Notes: a model not told the origin generated them from the letters alone. A stretch of DNA of 64,000 bases from JAVJSD01 sp040219575 (GCA_040219575.1 JAVJSD010000034.1:36662-100661); one strand, 5' to 3'; counted from the first letter of the stretch, positions 45,437 through 58,443 are shown. Numbers and translations: made by a program.

Positions 45437-46776
45437 CCGGTAGTTGGCCGAAGATCATTCGCGACCCGATTCACAACATCGTGCCGTTTGAGGACACTGA
45501 TTGCGACCGCTTGCTGTTACAATTGATCAATACGAAGGAGTTTCAGCGGCTTCGTCGGATCAAGCAGCTTGGCTTGAGTCAGTTGGTCTTCCCAGGGGCA
45601 GACCACAGCCGTTTCGCGCATTCCATCGGCGTCATGCACGTCGCGCGCAGATTCCTCGAACGAGTCGCTCGAATCTGCCCACAATGTTTGGATGACGAAC
45701 AACGCACCGTTGTACTGGCTGCCGCCCTTTTGCACGACGTTGGACACGGGCCATTTTCGCACGCCTTCGAGAAGGTCACGTCCGAGAAGCATGAGAAACG
45801 AACGCTCGAGATTATCGCCAATCCTTCCACACAGGTGAACGCCGTCTTGCGTGGTTACGACGAAAAACTACCAGAGCGCCTAAAGATGTTCTTTGGCGAA
45901 GATTTCGAGGAAGAACAGCCCGATGCGGAGATTCCTGCCTACCTGACGCAGGTGGTTACCAGCCAACTCGACGCTGATCGCTTCGACTATCTACTGCGCG
46001 ACAGCTTTGCGACTGGCACGGACTACGGCCAATTCGATCTTGAATGGCTGATTCAGCATCTACACGTCGACAGCGACAAAGGACGGTTCTACTTGGACCA
46101 CAAGGCGTTGTTTGCGGCAGAAGCCTACGTCTTTGCACGATACCATATGTACCGTACGGTCTACTTTCACAAGACCACCCGGGCGGCCGAGGTCATGCTT
46201 CGGTTGCTGCTGCGGCGCTACAAGAAGCTGATCGACGAAACTGCCGACGACGCCGAAAAGCAGCAGGCCATTGTCCCCGAGGCGCCCCCGACGGCAGTTC
46301 GCGCCTTCCGTGGTAAAATTGAGCTTGCCGAGTACCTGTTGCTCGACGACCATACCCTCACGGAGTTCGCCAAGGCCTGCATGCGTTGCGACGATCAGGT
46401 GCTTTCCGGACTCGCGGAGGGACTGCTGCATCGCCGGTTATTTAAGGCGACGGACGTCACCGAAGACCTTTCACCAGGCGTCGTACAATTCAGTGACAAG
46501 GCGAAAGAGCTAATCGCGGCTGCAGGCTACGATGTGGAATTTGCTTTTGCATCCGATGCGCCAAGCGACACCGCCTACAAGCTCTACAATCCAGACGCCG
46601 AGAAACCGGCGACACAGATCTATATCGAAGGCGCCGCCGGCGGACAAGTGGAAATTAGCCAACGGTCGGCCGCCGTCGATCAACTCACGAAGAAATACAC
46701 GTTGGTACGTTACTATTACCCGGCTGACACACGCAACCAGATTCGTGCAGAAGCCGAACCACTGCTCAAGGAATGA
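45433..46776 (+). CDS. HD-domain dNTP triphosphohydrolase-like protein (COG1078/YwfO type)
   Basis: 447 aa. The N-terminal RDPIHNIVPFED and FQRLRRIKQLGLSQLVFPGA are classic for the SAMHD1/YwfO branch. HD metal ligands are His63 (SRFAHSIG), His101-Asp102 (LLHDVGHGPFSHAFE) and Asp180 (SQLDADRFDYLLRDS). Family members hydrolyse dNTPs to nucleosides and triphosphate; dNTP depletion is a known antiviral strategy (SAMHD1, bacterial dGTPases). It overlaps the helicase by 4 nt and is 6 nt before a YwgA-like gene, the same partner that ywfO has in Bacillus. Its insertion in a defence operon suggests it acts as a dNTP-depleting effector (inference). Confidence 0.85.
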   Translation: MTGSWPKIIRDPIHNIVPFEDTDCDRLLLQLINTKEFQRLRRIKQLGLSQLVFPGADHSRFAHSIGVMHVARRFLERVARICPQCLDDEQRTVVLAAALLHDVGHGPFSHAFEKVTSEKHEKRTLEIIANPSTQVNAVLRGYDEKLPERLKMFFGEDFEEEQPDAEIPAYLTQVVTSQLDADRFDYLLRDSFATGTDYGQFDLEWLIQHLHVDSDKGRFYLDHKALFAAEAYVFARYHMYRTVYFHKTTRAAEVMLRLLLRRYKKLIDETADDAEKQQAIVPEAPPTAVRAFRGKIELAEYLLLDDHTLTEFAKACMRCDDQVLSGLAEGLLHRRLFKATDVTEDLSPGVVQFSDKAKELIAAAGYDVEFAFASDAPSDTAYKLYNPDAEKPATQIYIEGAAGGQVEISQRSAAVDQLTKKYTLVRYYYPADTRNQIRAEAEPLLKE

Positions 46777-46782
46777 TCAGTC

Positions 46783-47280
46783 ATGGAAAACTACCGCTGG
46801 CTGGCGGGCCTCATCGCCGCCCATCCCAACCGGACGGTCTTCGGACGTACACGTTTGCAGAAGGAAGTAAAACTACTGCAAAGCCTCGGTTTCTACACCG
46901 ACTACAGCTACACGATCCACTTCTACGGCCCGTACAGCGAAGGTCTCTATTCAGACATCGGCTTGCTCGAAGCGATCGGTCTTGTCGAAGAGACAAGCGA
47001 CACGACTGCTGACAGCAACCCCTACTACATCCTCAAGGCGTCGCCGGACGCAGAAATCATGCAGGTGGAAGAATTCCGCGACGAGATTAGCACGTTGGCC
47101 GCGGCGCCCGCCGTAGTTCTTGAGTTGGCAGCCACGTACGATGCCTTTCGCGATGCAGGTGCAGACCACAACGAAGCTCTAGTTCGGTTACGGCGGAAAA
47201 AGGGTTCGAAATGCGATGATGGAAACCTCGAAAAGGCCTTGGCATTGCTCGGTGAATTGGGGCTGGAAACGGTCGGCTAA
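46783..47280 (+). CDS. YwgA-like protein (partner of the HD gene)
   Basis: 165 aa. The start MENYRWLAGLIAAHPNRTVF, FGRTRLQKEVKLLQSLGF and FYGPYSEGLYSDI resemble the YwgA family, whose N-terminal half is a winged-helix-like fold. In Bacillus ywgA neighbours ywfO, and here it follows the HD gene by 6 nt, which strengthens both assignments. Its stop overlaps the next ATG (TAATG). It probably regulates or senses for the HD enzyme; no catalytic motif seen. Confidence 0.55.
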   Translation: MENYRWLAGLIAAHPNRTVFGRTRLQKEVKLLQSLGFYTDYSYTIHFYGPYSEGLYSDIGLLEAIGLVEETSDTTADSNPYYILKASPDAEIMQVEEFRDEISTLAAAPAVVLELAATYDAFRDAGADHNEALVRLRRKKGSKCDDGNLEKALALLGELGLETVG

Positions 47281-48254
47281 TGGGGCTGGACAGCACAATG
47301 ACAATGGAAGCCTCATCGTCGGGCGCCTCTTGGAGTCGATTCGCCGTCAAGTGGCCGCCGCCAACACGCGGGTTCGACAACGGTTGCCTTGGGTTCAATC
47401 ACGTAACGCATGTCTCGCACGTTGCCGATGCCGTACGGATTCTTGAAGACAGAAAGATTAGGGCCGGCCTCGTCTACGATGCGTCTCGATTGAACACCGA
47501 GCGAATAACGGTCTGCTGGGTGTCGCCGAAAGCGTGGGTGAATGGATACATCTATGGTCACATCGCATTTCACTTTAGATGGCAGGAGTTGGCTGAGGGC
47601 CGAGAGTTCCATTGGGTCGAGCACCATAAGACGAACAAGCAGGACATTTGTCGCCTTCTTGTGTCAGACAAGGACTACAGCGACATTCACTTTGATCACT
47701 ACGATACCAGTACGCTGGGCGGACCGGTCTACAATGATATGCCAACTCGTCAGTGGTATCACAACAATGTTGTGACAACGGAATTCATGATCGATGCCGA
47801 CATTCCACTTGGCGCTGTGCATCGAATCGAATTCGTAAAGCACCATCCAACTTGGTGTGCGAAGCATAAATGGACCTCAAGCTGCGGGGATTGCAAACTG
47901 CCCCCACAACACGCTGGTGCACTATTGTTGGCATTTGTTATGGGGACCTCTCGATCCGACGTTCGTTCATTGTTTGCGAGCGAGAGATCGCCAAACAAGG
48001 TTGACATCATGGCCGTTGCGGCATTGGAACGACTGTGTCGGATGTTGATCAAGAGTGATTCAATCGGTTCACATCCGACAACTACGGGCGTCTGGGACGA
48101 ATTGATGCGAGCAACGTTGGTCAGTGTTTGGAACGGCGTTGATGCGCAACGAAATGCAATTCTGTCCCTCTTCAAGGATGCCGATGCCGTGGAAACCGTG
48201 TTTTGGCGGGTCGTGGGCGATTTCTTCAATGGGATGACCGTCGATCGTGACTAA
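47280..48254 (+). CDS. Unknown defence-operon protein, weak DarT/ADP-ribosyltransferase-like N-terminus
   Basis: 324 aa. No family recognised with confidence. After a short leader, FNHVTHVSHVADAVRILEDR followed by KIRAGLVYDAS has the rhythm of DarT-type ADP-ribosyltransferases (YHITHIxNLxxIL...GxL). ITVCWVSPKAWVNGYIYGHI, then TTEFMIDADIPLGAVHRIEF could form the following strands. A C-terminal part has a small cysteine/histidine cluster (HHPTWCAKHKWTSSCGDCK) and helical ends. Composition is lower in GC (29 of 60 in the 47761 line) than the helicase. It overlaps the methylase gene by 8 nt, so it is translated with the operon. An effector role is inferred from position only. Confidence 0.5.
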   Translation: MGLDSTMTMEASSSGASWSRFAVKWPPPTRGFDNGCLGFNHVTHVSHVADAVRILEDRKIRAGLVYDASRLNTERITVCWVSPKAWVNGYIYGHIAFHFRWQELAEGREFHWVEHHKTNKQDICRLLVSDKDYSDIHFDHYDTSTLGGPVYNDMPTRQWYHNNVVTTEFMIDADIPLGAVHRIEFVKHHPTWCAKHKWTSSCGDCKLPPQHAGALLLAFVMGTSRSDVRSLFASERSPNKVDIMAVAALERLCRMLIKSDSIGSHPTTTGVWDELMRATLVSVWNGVDAQRNAILSLFKDADAVETVFWRVVGDFFNGMTVDRD

Positions 48255-51204
48255 GTACCGCAAGAAGCTCATCGAAGTCGCGCTGCCGCTCGAAGCCATC
48301 AATAAGGAGTCGGCGCGCGAGAAGTCGATTCGGCATGGGCATCCGAGCACGCTGCACCTGTGGTGGGCGCGGCGGCCGCTCGCCGCTTGTCGGGCGGTGC
48401 TGTTCTCGTCGCTGGTGAACGATCCGGAAGACGACCCGATGTACGGGGTCGACGAGGACGTGGCCTACACCGAGCGGGCCAAGCTGTTCGATCTGATCAC
48501 GGAGCTCGTCAAGTGGGAGAACAGCAACAACCCGCGGGTCATCAACGCGGCCCGGCTGGAGATCGCCCGCAGCATTGCGGCCAACAAGGTGGCCGACAAG
48601 GAACTGCAGGACGATACACCGCTGGTCGTCAATGCTCCAGAGCTGCCGGAAGAGCAGGCTAAGTACCTGCCCGCCCCGCCGCCGGAGTACACGCCGCGCG
48701 AGGTGCGGTTCAAGATGCCGTCGCTCACAGCCGAGCAGGTGAACCACTTTCTGGCGCATTACGCGCCGCCGGTGCTCGATCCCTTCGCCGGCGGCGGTTC
48801 GATCCCGCTGGAGGCCCAGCGGTTGGGGCTGCGGGCCTACGCCAGCGATCTGAACCCAGTGCCGGTGCTGATCAACAAAGCCCTGATCGAGATCCCGCCC
48901 AAGTTCGGCGGCCAGCCACCGGTCAATCCAGATGCTCGCGAAGGCAAGCTGAAAAGTGCCGAATGGCACGGAGCACAGGGACTGGCCGAGGACGTGCGCT
49001 ACTATGGCAAGTGGATGCGAGATGAAGCCGAGAAACGCATCGGGCATCTGTATCCCAAGGTGAAAGTCAGCGAGGAGATGGCCGCCGACCGGCCCGACTT
49101 GGGGTCCCATGTCGGAAAGGAGCTGACGGTCATCGCGTGGATTTGGGCGCGAACGGTGAAGTCACCCAACCCGGCCGTCGCTGGCGTAGCAGTTCCGCTG
49201 CTTAAGTCGTTTACCCTCTCGAAGAAGAAGGGCAACGAGGCATACATTCAGCCAATTGTCGACGTGGAGCAACGAACATACCGATTTGTCGTCAATCATG
49301 GCAAAACGCCCACAGATTTTAACGGAACAGTCGATCGTCGCGGTGCACGATGCCTTTTGTCAAACGCAGTTATTCCGTTCGATCACGTTCGCGAGGCAGG
49401 GAAAAGAAAGGATCTGGGGCAAAAGCTTCTCGCAATTGTCGCAGATGGTTCCCCAGGCCGTGTGTATTTGTCGCCAAGTGAACCGCACGAGTCTGTAGCT
49501 TTGCAGGTCGCGAAATTTGCAGGACCTGACACGCAATTGCCCGAAAAGGCGCTCGGCTTTCGCGTTCAGAACTATGGCATGACGATGCATGCCGATCTCT
49601 TCTCGAAGCGGCAACTGGCGGCGCTGTCTACGTTTTCTGAATTGGTGAACGAGGTGCAGCACCAAATCGCAAAAGACGCAAACGGCGATATGAACTATGC
49701 CGAGGCCGTGGCAACTTACTTGGCATTCGCCGTTGGGCGAAGTGCAGACAAGTGGGCCGCGTTGACAGTTTGGAACAGTGTTGGGGAGAAAGTTGAGCAC
49801 GTGTTCGGACGTAATGCACTTTCGATGACGTGGGACTTTCCTGAAGGAAACCCATTCAGCGGCTCTACTGGAAATTGGACGAGTGCTGTCGAGTGGTGCG
49901 CTCGAGCCGTCGAGAATGCGATGCGTCAATGTGTCGTCGGTGACGTACGACAATGTCCGGCTCAGACTGTTTCGTCAATCCCTTCGGCCGTGATCTCGAC
50001 AGACCCACCATACTATGACAACGTTCCTTACGCTGACCTTTCGGATTTCTTCTACGTCTGGTTGCGTCTGTGTTTACAGTCGGCTTATCCAGAGCTTCTT
50101 TCGACAATGCTAGTCCCTAAAGCGGAGGAACTCATTGCTGAGCCGTGCAGGCATGGCGGACGAGAAAACGCGCGCGACTTCTTTGAGCAGGGAATGATCT
50201 CGACTTTCCAGAACTCACGGAACATTACTGAATCAAGTGTGCCGGCGACGATTTATTACGCGTTCAAACAAGCCGAATCTTCCGAGGGTGATACATCATC
50301 GACGGGGTGGGAGACATTCCTTGAGGGACTGATTCAGTCAGATTGGTCAATTACAGGAACATGGCCGATGCGGACAGAGCGAGCTGGACGATTGCGAGGT
50401 CAAGGTAGCAACGCGCTCGCATCATCAATAATTCTGGTTTGCCGACCACGGAGCGATGCCGCTTCAATCGTTACGCGCCGCGACTTCGCCAATGCCCTGC
50501 GCAAAGAACTCCCCGAAGCCGTCAAGCATCTGCAATCGGGGAACGTGGCTCCGGTCGACTTGGCTCAGGCGTCGATTGGGCCGGGGATGGCGGTGTTCAG
50601 CCGCTACAAGCAGGTGGTCAACGCCGACGGTTCGCCGATGTCCGTCCGCGAAGCGCTGCAGATGATCAATCAGGTGCTGGACGAAGCGCTGAATGAACAA
50701 GAAGCCGATTTTGATGCGGAAACTCGCTTCGCCGTCCGCTGGTTCGAACAGTATGGCATGACCGACGGCCCCTTCGGCGACGCCGAGACGCTATCCAAGG
50801 CGATGGCCGTTTCGGTGCAAGGCATCATGGAAGCTGGAATCGTCCACAGCAAGTCGGGCAAGGTGCGGTTGCTGAAACGCGACGAACTGAATGCGAACTG
50901 GAATCCCGCGACGGACCGCCGCTGCACGATCTGGGAATGCACCCAGCACCTGATTCGCCGCCTGGAAGCCGACGGCGAATCGGCCGCCGCCCAACTGCTG
51001 GCCGACATCCAGCAGACCAAAGGCAGCGAAGCCGGCGAAGTGGCCCGCGAACTGGCCTACCGGCTCTACAGCACCTGCGAGCGCAAGAACCGCGCCGCCG
51101 ACGCCCTCAGCTACAACGGCCTGGTCGTGAGTTGGCCCGAGATCGGCAAGCTGGCCCACGCGATGAGAGACCGGCCGCACACGCAGCAGCAGGAAATGTT
51201 TTAG
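48247..51204 (+). CDS. DUF1156-family DNA adenine methylase (anti-phage-associated type)
   Basis: 985 aa from GTG 48247 (GGGATGA upstream). The N-terminus KLIEVALPLEAINKESAREK and the nearby HPSTLHLWWARRPLAACRAV are diagnostic for DUF1156 (COG1743). The SAM-binding motif is DPFAGGGSIPLEAQ (178 onward), and the catalytic motif DPPYYDN (586-592) is followed by LSDFFYVWLR. Motif I before the target-recognition region and then DPPY matches an amino-methyltransferase order, so N6-adenine methylation is likely. It would mark host DNA in the DUF1156/DUF499/helicase defence module. The middle (about 49200-50460) has lower GC than both ends, suggesting a recombinational swap of the specificity region. 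Confidence 0.9.
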   Translation: MTKYRKKLIEVALPLEAINKESAREKSIRHGHPSTLHLWWARRPLAACRAVLFSSLVNDPEDDPMYGVDEDVAYTERAKLFDLITELVKWENSNNPRVINAARLEIARSIAANKVADKELQDDTPLVVNAPELPEEQAKYLPAPPPEYTPREVRFKMPSLTAEQVNHFLAHYAPPVLDPFAGGGSIPLEAQRLGLRAYASDLNPVPVLINKALIEIPPKFGGQPPVNPDAREGKLKSAEWHGAQGLAEDVRYYGKWMRDEAEKRIGHLYPKVKVSEEMAADRPDLGSHVGKELTVIAWIWARTVKSPNPAVAGVAVPLLKSFTLSKKKGNEAYIQPIVDVEQRTYRFVVNHGKTPTDFNGTVDRRGARCLLSNAVIPFDHVREAGKRKDLGQKLLAIVADGSPGRVYLSPSEPHESVALQVAKFAGPDTQLPEKALGFRVQNYGMTMHADLFSKRQLAALSTFSELVNEVQHQIAKDANGDMNYAEAVATYLAFAVGRSADKWAALTVWNSVGEKVEHVFGRNALSMTWDFPEGNPFSGSTGNWTSAVEWCARAVENAMRQCVVGDVRQCPAQTVSSIPSAVISTDPPYYDNVPYADLSDFFYVWLRLCLQSAYPELLSTMLVPKAEELIAEPCRHGGRENARDFFEQGMISTFQNSRNITESSVPATIYYAFKQAESSEGDTSSTGWETFLEGLIQSDWSITGTWPMRTERAGRLRGQGSNALASSIILVCRPRSDAASIVTRRDFANALRKELPEAVKHLQSGNVAPVDLAQASIGPGMAVFSRYKQVVNADGSPMSVREALQMINQVLDEALNEQEADFDAETRFAVRWFEQYGMTDGPFGDAETLSKAMAVSVQGIMEAGIVHSKSGKVRLLKRDELNANWNPATDRRCTIWECTQHLIRRLEADGESAAAQLLADIQQTKGSEAGEVARELAYRLYSTCERKNRAADALSYNGLVVSWPEIGKLAHAMRDRPHTQQQEMF

Positions 51205-51227
51205 CGAAACAAAACAGGAGCAAGACC

Positions 51228-51434
51228 ATGTCCGATTCATCGACGATCGAAGAGCGGTTGGCGCAGGTCGAAAGGGAACTGGCGAGCCTCAAGTCCCGTG
51301 TGAAGGCTCTCAGCGGCCCAAAAGGCAATTGGATTGACGCCATCAGCGGCTCATTCAAAGACGACCCCGAATTCGAAGAGATCGTGAGACTGGGCAAGGA
51401 AATCCGCGACGCAGATAAGCCCGAGCCGGAGTAG
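51228..51434 (+). CDS. Small coiled-coil antitoxin (VapB-position)
   Basis: 68 aa; AGGAG stands 8 nt before the ATG. The N-terminal half is a charged coiled coil (TIEERLAQVERELASLKSRV), and the C-terminal half NWIDAISGSFKDDPEFEEIV then RLGKEIRDADKP is a form I know from antitoxins paired with PIN toxins. The stop is 5 nt before the PIN gene start. It should bind and neutralise the toxin through its C-terminal half. Confidence 0.75.
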   Translation: MSDSSTIEERLAQVERELASLKSRVKALSGPKGNWIDAISGSFKDDPEFEEIVRLGKEIRDADKPEPE

Positions 51435-51439
51435 CAGGG

Positions 51440-51864
51440 ATGTTCATCCTTGACAGCGACCACATCAGCATCATTCAGTTGCATACCGCGCCGCATTTCG
51501 CGTTAGTGTTGCAGCGGATGGCTCAGCACAGCCAGACCGACTTTTTCGTCACAATCGTTTCCTTTCACGAGCAGATTCTCGGCTGGAACAGCTACATCGC
51601 TCGTGCGACCGATTCGTCGGGCATCGTGCGCGGCTATACAAAGCTTGAAGGCATTCTCGCGGACTTCTCGGCTTCGCAAGTCTTGCCATTCGATGCGGCG
51701 GCGGTCGATGTCTTCGACGACCTACGGCAACAGCGTGTGCGAATCGGGACGATGGATCTGCGAATCGCTTCGATCGCGCTGGCCAACGGAATGACGGTTT
51801 TAACACGCAATCTCGTCGACTTTCAGAGAGTTCCGAATCTCCAAGTGGAAGATTGGACGCAGTA

Positions 51865-51865
<1 letters not shown>
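51440..51865 (+). CDS. vapC: PIN-domain toxin (VapC type)
   Basis: 141 aa. PIN-domain acidic residues are in place: Asp5 and Asp7 in MFILDSDHIS, Glu44 (VSFHEQI), Asp106 (IGTMDLRIASIAL) and Asp127 (TRNLVDFQRV). VapC toxins are metal-dependent RNases, often of tRNA or rRNA. It follows its antitoxin gene and its TAA overlaps the ATG of the DUF499 gene by 1 nt. The pair is thus built into the defence operon, probably as an addiction or guard module. Confidence 0.85.
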
Positions 51866-55161
<3,296 letters not shown>

Positions 55162-55227
55162 CTCTTGCAGTTATCGCGATTGGCTACCATTGGGGGATGC
55201 ATGGCAGGCAAATCCTGAGAAGAGGGG

Positions 55228-57192
55228 TCAGCGACTTGACACTTGGGCGCGAACGCGTTCAAGGATGTCTTGTGTAATTGGATTGGCCGGCATCCCTAGC
55301 TCACGAGCATGCTCCATTGCCGCCAACGCCTGTCGGTATCTGCCTGCATCCCTGTGCGCCAGTCCCATGCTCCAGTAAATGGCATCCTCAGGAACGGGAG
55401 ATTCGCCCGCATCTCTTAGCTGCAAATCGTAAGCAGCGACTGCCTTGTCGAATTCATCGATCTTGTGATAGCAGTTGCCAAGTTGATAATGAATGGAACC
55501 ACCACTTCGCGGGTCCAGTCGCAGTGCTTCTTCAAAGCCCGCGATAGCATCGGAGTAACGTTCGAGATCTTTGTACGCATTACCTAGCTTGCAGTGGGCC
55601 TCCGCGCAATAGGGCCTTAGACTGACCAGTTTTCTGGCAGCCGCCAATTCCTCTGGCCAATTGCCGAATGGGTTGTCGACACGTTTGTACCTCGATGAAG
55701 CGTGGTAGAGCCCAATCGCTGCGTGAGTCGGAGCAAAATCGACCTTCATTTCCGCAGCGGTCTCCAAATACTCTAGAGCGCGTTTGCCTGCGCTCGTGTC
55801 TTGCCAGCTCCAAATTCTGCCTTCATCGTGACGATTGGACTCGGAGGCCATAAACAGCTCGGCTTGCCCCAGCACAAGGTACGCAAGATGCAGCCGACTC
55901 TTGTCGGGATAACGTTCAATTGCTAAGCGAGCAAGGTCTTGCGCCTCTTCATAACTGCCCTCACCTGTCATTGCAGCACGCATTTGCTCATGCGCTCGCT
56001 TGAGCAATTGCCGGTCGGCTGGAGTACCGGCATCTATAGTTGCTGACGCTTCAAACGCGTGCCCCTCTTCTTCACGCAGACTCCTTCCTCTCCATGTCTC
56101 GCGCGGATCGTAGGGTTTGTTGAGTAGCTGCAGGAGGTGCTCAACCGAAACAGCAAAATTGAGGTTCTGGCCCTCTGGGTGGTATTCCGTAGTTACACCT
56201 AGTACTTCGCCTGTTTGCGACAACAACGGCCCGCCGCTTGAACCTCCACTGATTGCTGCAGTCGTTTGAAGAAGCGAGCAACCGTCGCTTGTTCTTAATC
56301 CACTAATGATACCCTGACTAATCGTATTCGTGAGTCCCTTTGGGCTACCAACAGCGAATACTGTGTCTCCGATTGTTGGCGCAACGTCAGCAAGCGACAA
56401 CGCGCGATGCTCAAGCGTATCATGCGCCTGAGGCGCACCTCTAAACACCTCGAGTAGTGCTAAATCTGTTTTCGGCGACTCGGCAACTACTTCGAATGCA
56501 TAGTGCTGGGAACCGTCAGGAAACTGCGCGTTGATGTAAACTGCTGATTCAACAACATGGAAGTTCGTGACGACGTAGAGAAAGCGGTCTGAATTGAGGC
56601 GCCACGCAAAATCAGGATGCTGCATGCGCGTCAGATGGTGCTTCTGGATTACAAAACCAGAGCCCATGACTATGGGTTGGCGGTCTTCATTTTGGATGAC
56701 CAAGGAAATCACTGCCGGAGCGACCGTCTTGAACAATTGATCTGCAGGCAGTGTTTCTGCGTTAAGCGTTGGAACTGTTGTGGACTTGTCAGTACTTGGA
56801 GAAGACGCTTTGGTGCCACTTCTAAGCATTGGGGTCGCCTTCTCTACAGTTTGGCGATCTTCAAATGCGATTTCCTTGTCTGTGGCGTTGTCGTCTGGTG
56901 AAGGAACTGAAAATCGAATCAGCGAAATGGCTACCGCAAGTGTGATTCCAGCCAAGGTTCCGCAGATGATCTGGGTAGTCAACTTCAATGCAGAAGCCGG
57001 CACGGCAACTTCACCAGTCGGTGGCGATGAGTGACGGGGCAAAGGCGGCGCAATATGTCGCGATGGGCTCTTAGACTCATTGTTGCTGACTCTTCGCTTG
57101 AATCTAGAACCGCAGCCTGTACAGCGTAGGCCATCCTCTGCGTCGAGCTGCTGCAAGTTCGAATTGCACTTTGGACATCGAAGACTATGCAT
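55228..57192 (-). CDS. Membrane-anchored trypsin-like (HtrA-type) protease with zinc ribbon and TPR
   Basis: 654 aa from ATG 57192; the 45-residue extension to 57327 is not protein-like. Domain order: zinc ribbon C6-x2-C9 ... C24-x2-C27, a Pro/Ser-rich stretch, a membrane helix about 70-94, a trypsin-like domain with His212 (VVTNFHVVES), Asp243 (SPKTDLALLEV) and Ser319 (SGGSSGGPLLS), then TPR repeats (about 510-650, AHCKLGNAYKDLERYSDAIA, IHYQLGNCYHKIDEFDKAVA). There is no PDZ domain. A cytoplasmic zinc ribbon and an external protease-TPR module is a planctomycete arrangement of stress proteases. It is convergent with the defence operon (66-nt gap) and probably not part of it. Confidence 0.85.
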   Translation of the reverse strand: MHSLRCPKCNSNLQQLDAEDGLRCTGCGSRFKRRVSNNESKSPSRHIAPPLPRHSSPPTGEVAVPASALKLTTQIICGTLAGITLAVAISLIRFSVPSPDDNATDKEIAFEDRQTVEKATPMLRSGTKASSPSTDKSTTVPTLNAETLPADQLFKTVAPAVISLVIQNEDRQPIVMGSGFVIQKHHLTRMQHPDFAWRLNSDRFLYVVTNFHVVESAVYINAQFPDGSQHYAFEVVAESPKTDLALLEVFRGAPQAHDTLEHRALSLADVAPTIGDTVFAVGSPKGLTNTISQGIISGLRTSDGCSLLQTTAAISGGSSGGPLLSQTGEVLGVTTEYHPEGQNLNFAVSVEHLLQLLNKPYDPRETWRGRSLREEEGHAFEASATIDAGTPADRQLLKRAHEQMRAAMTGEGSYEEAQDLARLAIERYPDKSRLHLAYLVLGQAELFMASESNRHDEGRIWSWQDTSAGKRALEYLETAAEMKVDFAPTHAAIGLYHASSRYKRVDNPFGNWPEELAAARKLVSLRPYCAEAHCKLGNAYKDLERYSDAIAGFEEALRLDPRSGGSIHYQLGNCYHKIDEFDKAVAAYDLQLRDAGESPVPEDAIYWSMGLAHRDAGRYRQALAAMEHARELGMPANPITQDILERVRAQVSSR

Positions 57193-58342
57193 GAGCGACC
57201 ACGTTTCAATTGGAGTCACCAGAAGCACCGAGCCTAGACTAGCGGCGTGCTGAGCCACAAGCAACCATCGCCGCAAGGCTTCGCCCCCGCTGACCGCTGA
57301 CGCTCTAACGCGGGGGCACCGTTTCAAGTTGCCAAAGAACTCACTTGGCCGATGAAGTGATCACGTCCCATGAACTTGGGTAGGCTTCGGCTTCGCGGCG
57401 TCGATGTTCGCTCGCCTCTGCAAGCGAAATTGGCCCTAATCGCCGGGCTGCCTATCTTGACATCCCTGAAGTACCTGCCTCTGAACGCCAGCTATCATGG
57501 GCCCCACGTCGTGCGAAGGGGTGGGGGCGAGTAAAAACTCCGGAGGCCGAAGGGGCCCCCTCGATGATTTTTTGACGACAAGAAATCCTTCTTGCCTCTG
57601 GAGAGGTGCGAGGTAGCGGCAAATTCGTTATCAGCTGGATGCGCGAGAGTTGCGTTCGCCGGAACGTCGCTGGTCCGTGCAGTACGCCGCATAGGATTGA
57701 TCTCGGGAAGCAGACGAGGCAATTTCACCCCGCCAACCGTCTTGAGACCTTGGGTGGACGCCCAGGTAGGGCAGGTGCGACGGCGAAATCACCACGAAAA
57801 TGTGCACGTTTCTTAGGCAGACACCTGCCCGGGGTGTCAACGTCGTCGTAAGTCGTTGTGTAAGAATGGGTGGCAATGGTCCGAGTATCCATTGTCACCA
57901 GAATGCCCCTGGTTTTAGCCTGGCGAATGCGGCTACCTCCTGCGGATCTGGGGTGAAGCCCCGAGCGTCTTGATCTGGCCGTTCTGGTTGCGCGCAACTC
58001 TTGCCGAGCCACGGCGCGCGAATGGCGCTCCCGATCGCCCGACCTCGGGGGGTGCGGTCCCATGCTGCCGTCCCACGGCGAACTGTAGGCCGTAAGTCCA
58101 TCGCAATGAAGGATTTTCGTTGCTCAGTTGCGTTGCCACTCGCGCATTGGCAGCACGATTGACGGGCGCAGCTCTCTCGCGCGAGCACGAACGCAACGGA
58201 GGAGGCCAAAACTGGACAGCGGGTCGGCGATGTGAGATGCCCTTCCATCTGACAATCGCAGGAACCTCGCCTGAAGTCTTCGTGGTCGCCAGTCACTCGG
58301 CGGGTAGGGCCTCGATTCACCATGCGGCAGATCACCCACAAC

Positions 58343-58393
58343 ACACACACCACGCAGCCCCTATTACATAGGGGGCTGCCGGGTGGTGTGTGT
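58343..58393 (-). terminator. Long hairpin downstream of the prim-pol gene
   Basis: ACACACACCAC-GCAGCCCCTAT (58343-58364) can pair with ATAGGGGGCTGC-CGGGTGGTGTGTGT (58368-58393) around a 3-nt loop, with a small bulge between the two stem parts. It lies about 65 nt past the stop of the prim-pol/helicase gene on the minus strand, a natural terminator position. It lacks a U tract, so it may also be an element end or replication-related structure. Confidence 0.6.
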
Positions 58394-58413
58394 CCCACTC
58401 AGTCGGCATGGTG

Positions 58414-58443
58414 GCCGAGTGATGGTTGCCGAGTGGCCGAGTG
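58414..58443. repeat. Three direct GCCGAGTG repeats
   Basis: GCCGAGTG occurs at 58414-58421, 58428-58435 and 58436-58443, between the long hairpin and the stop of the prim-pol gene. Short iterons of this sort can be protein-binding sites of a mobile element, but three copies may be chance. Confidence 0.35.

Noticed and set aside
57495..57892. Small minus-strand frames that might be phage genes
   Set aside because: No recognisable motif, no ribosome site and overlapping frames; described only as part of a gene-poor stretch.
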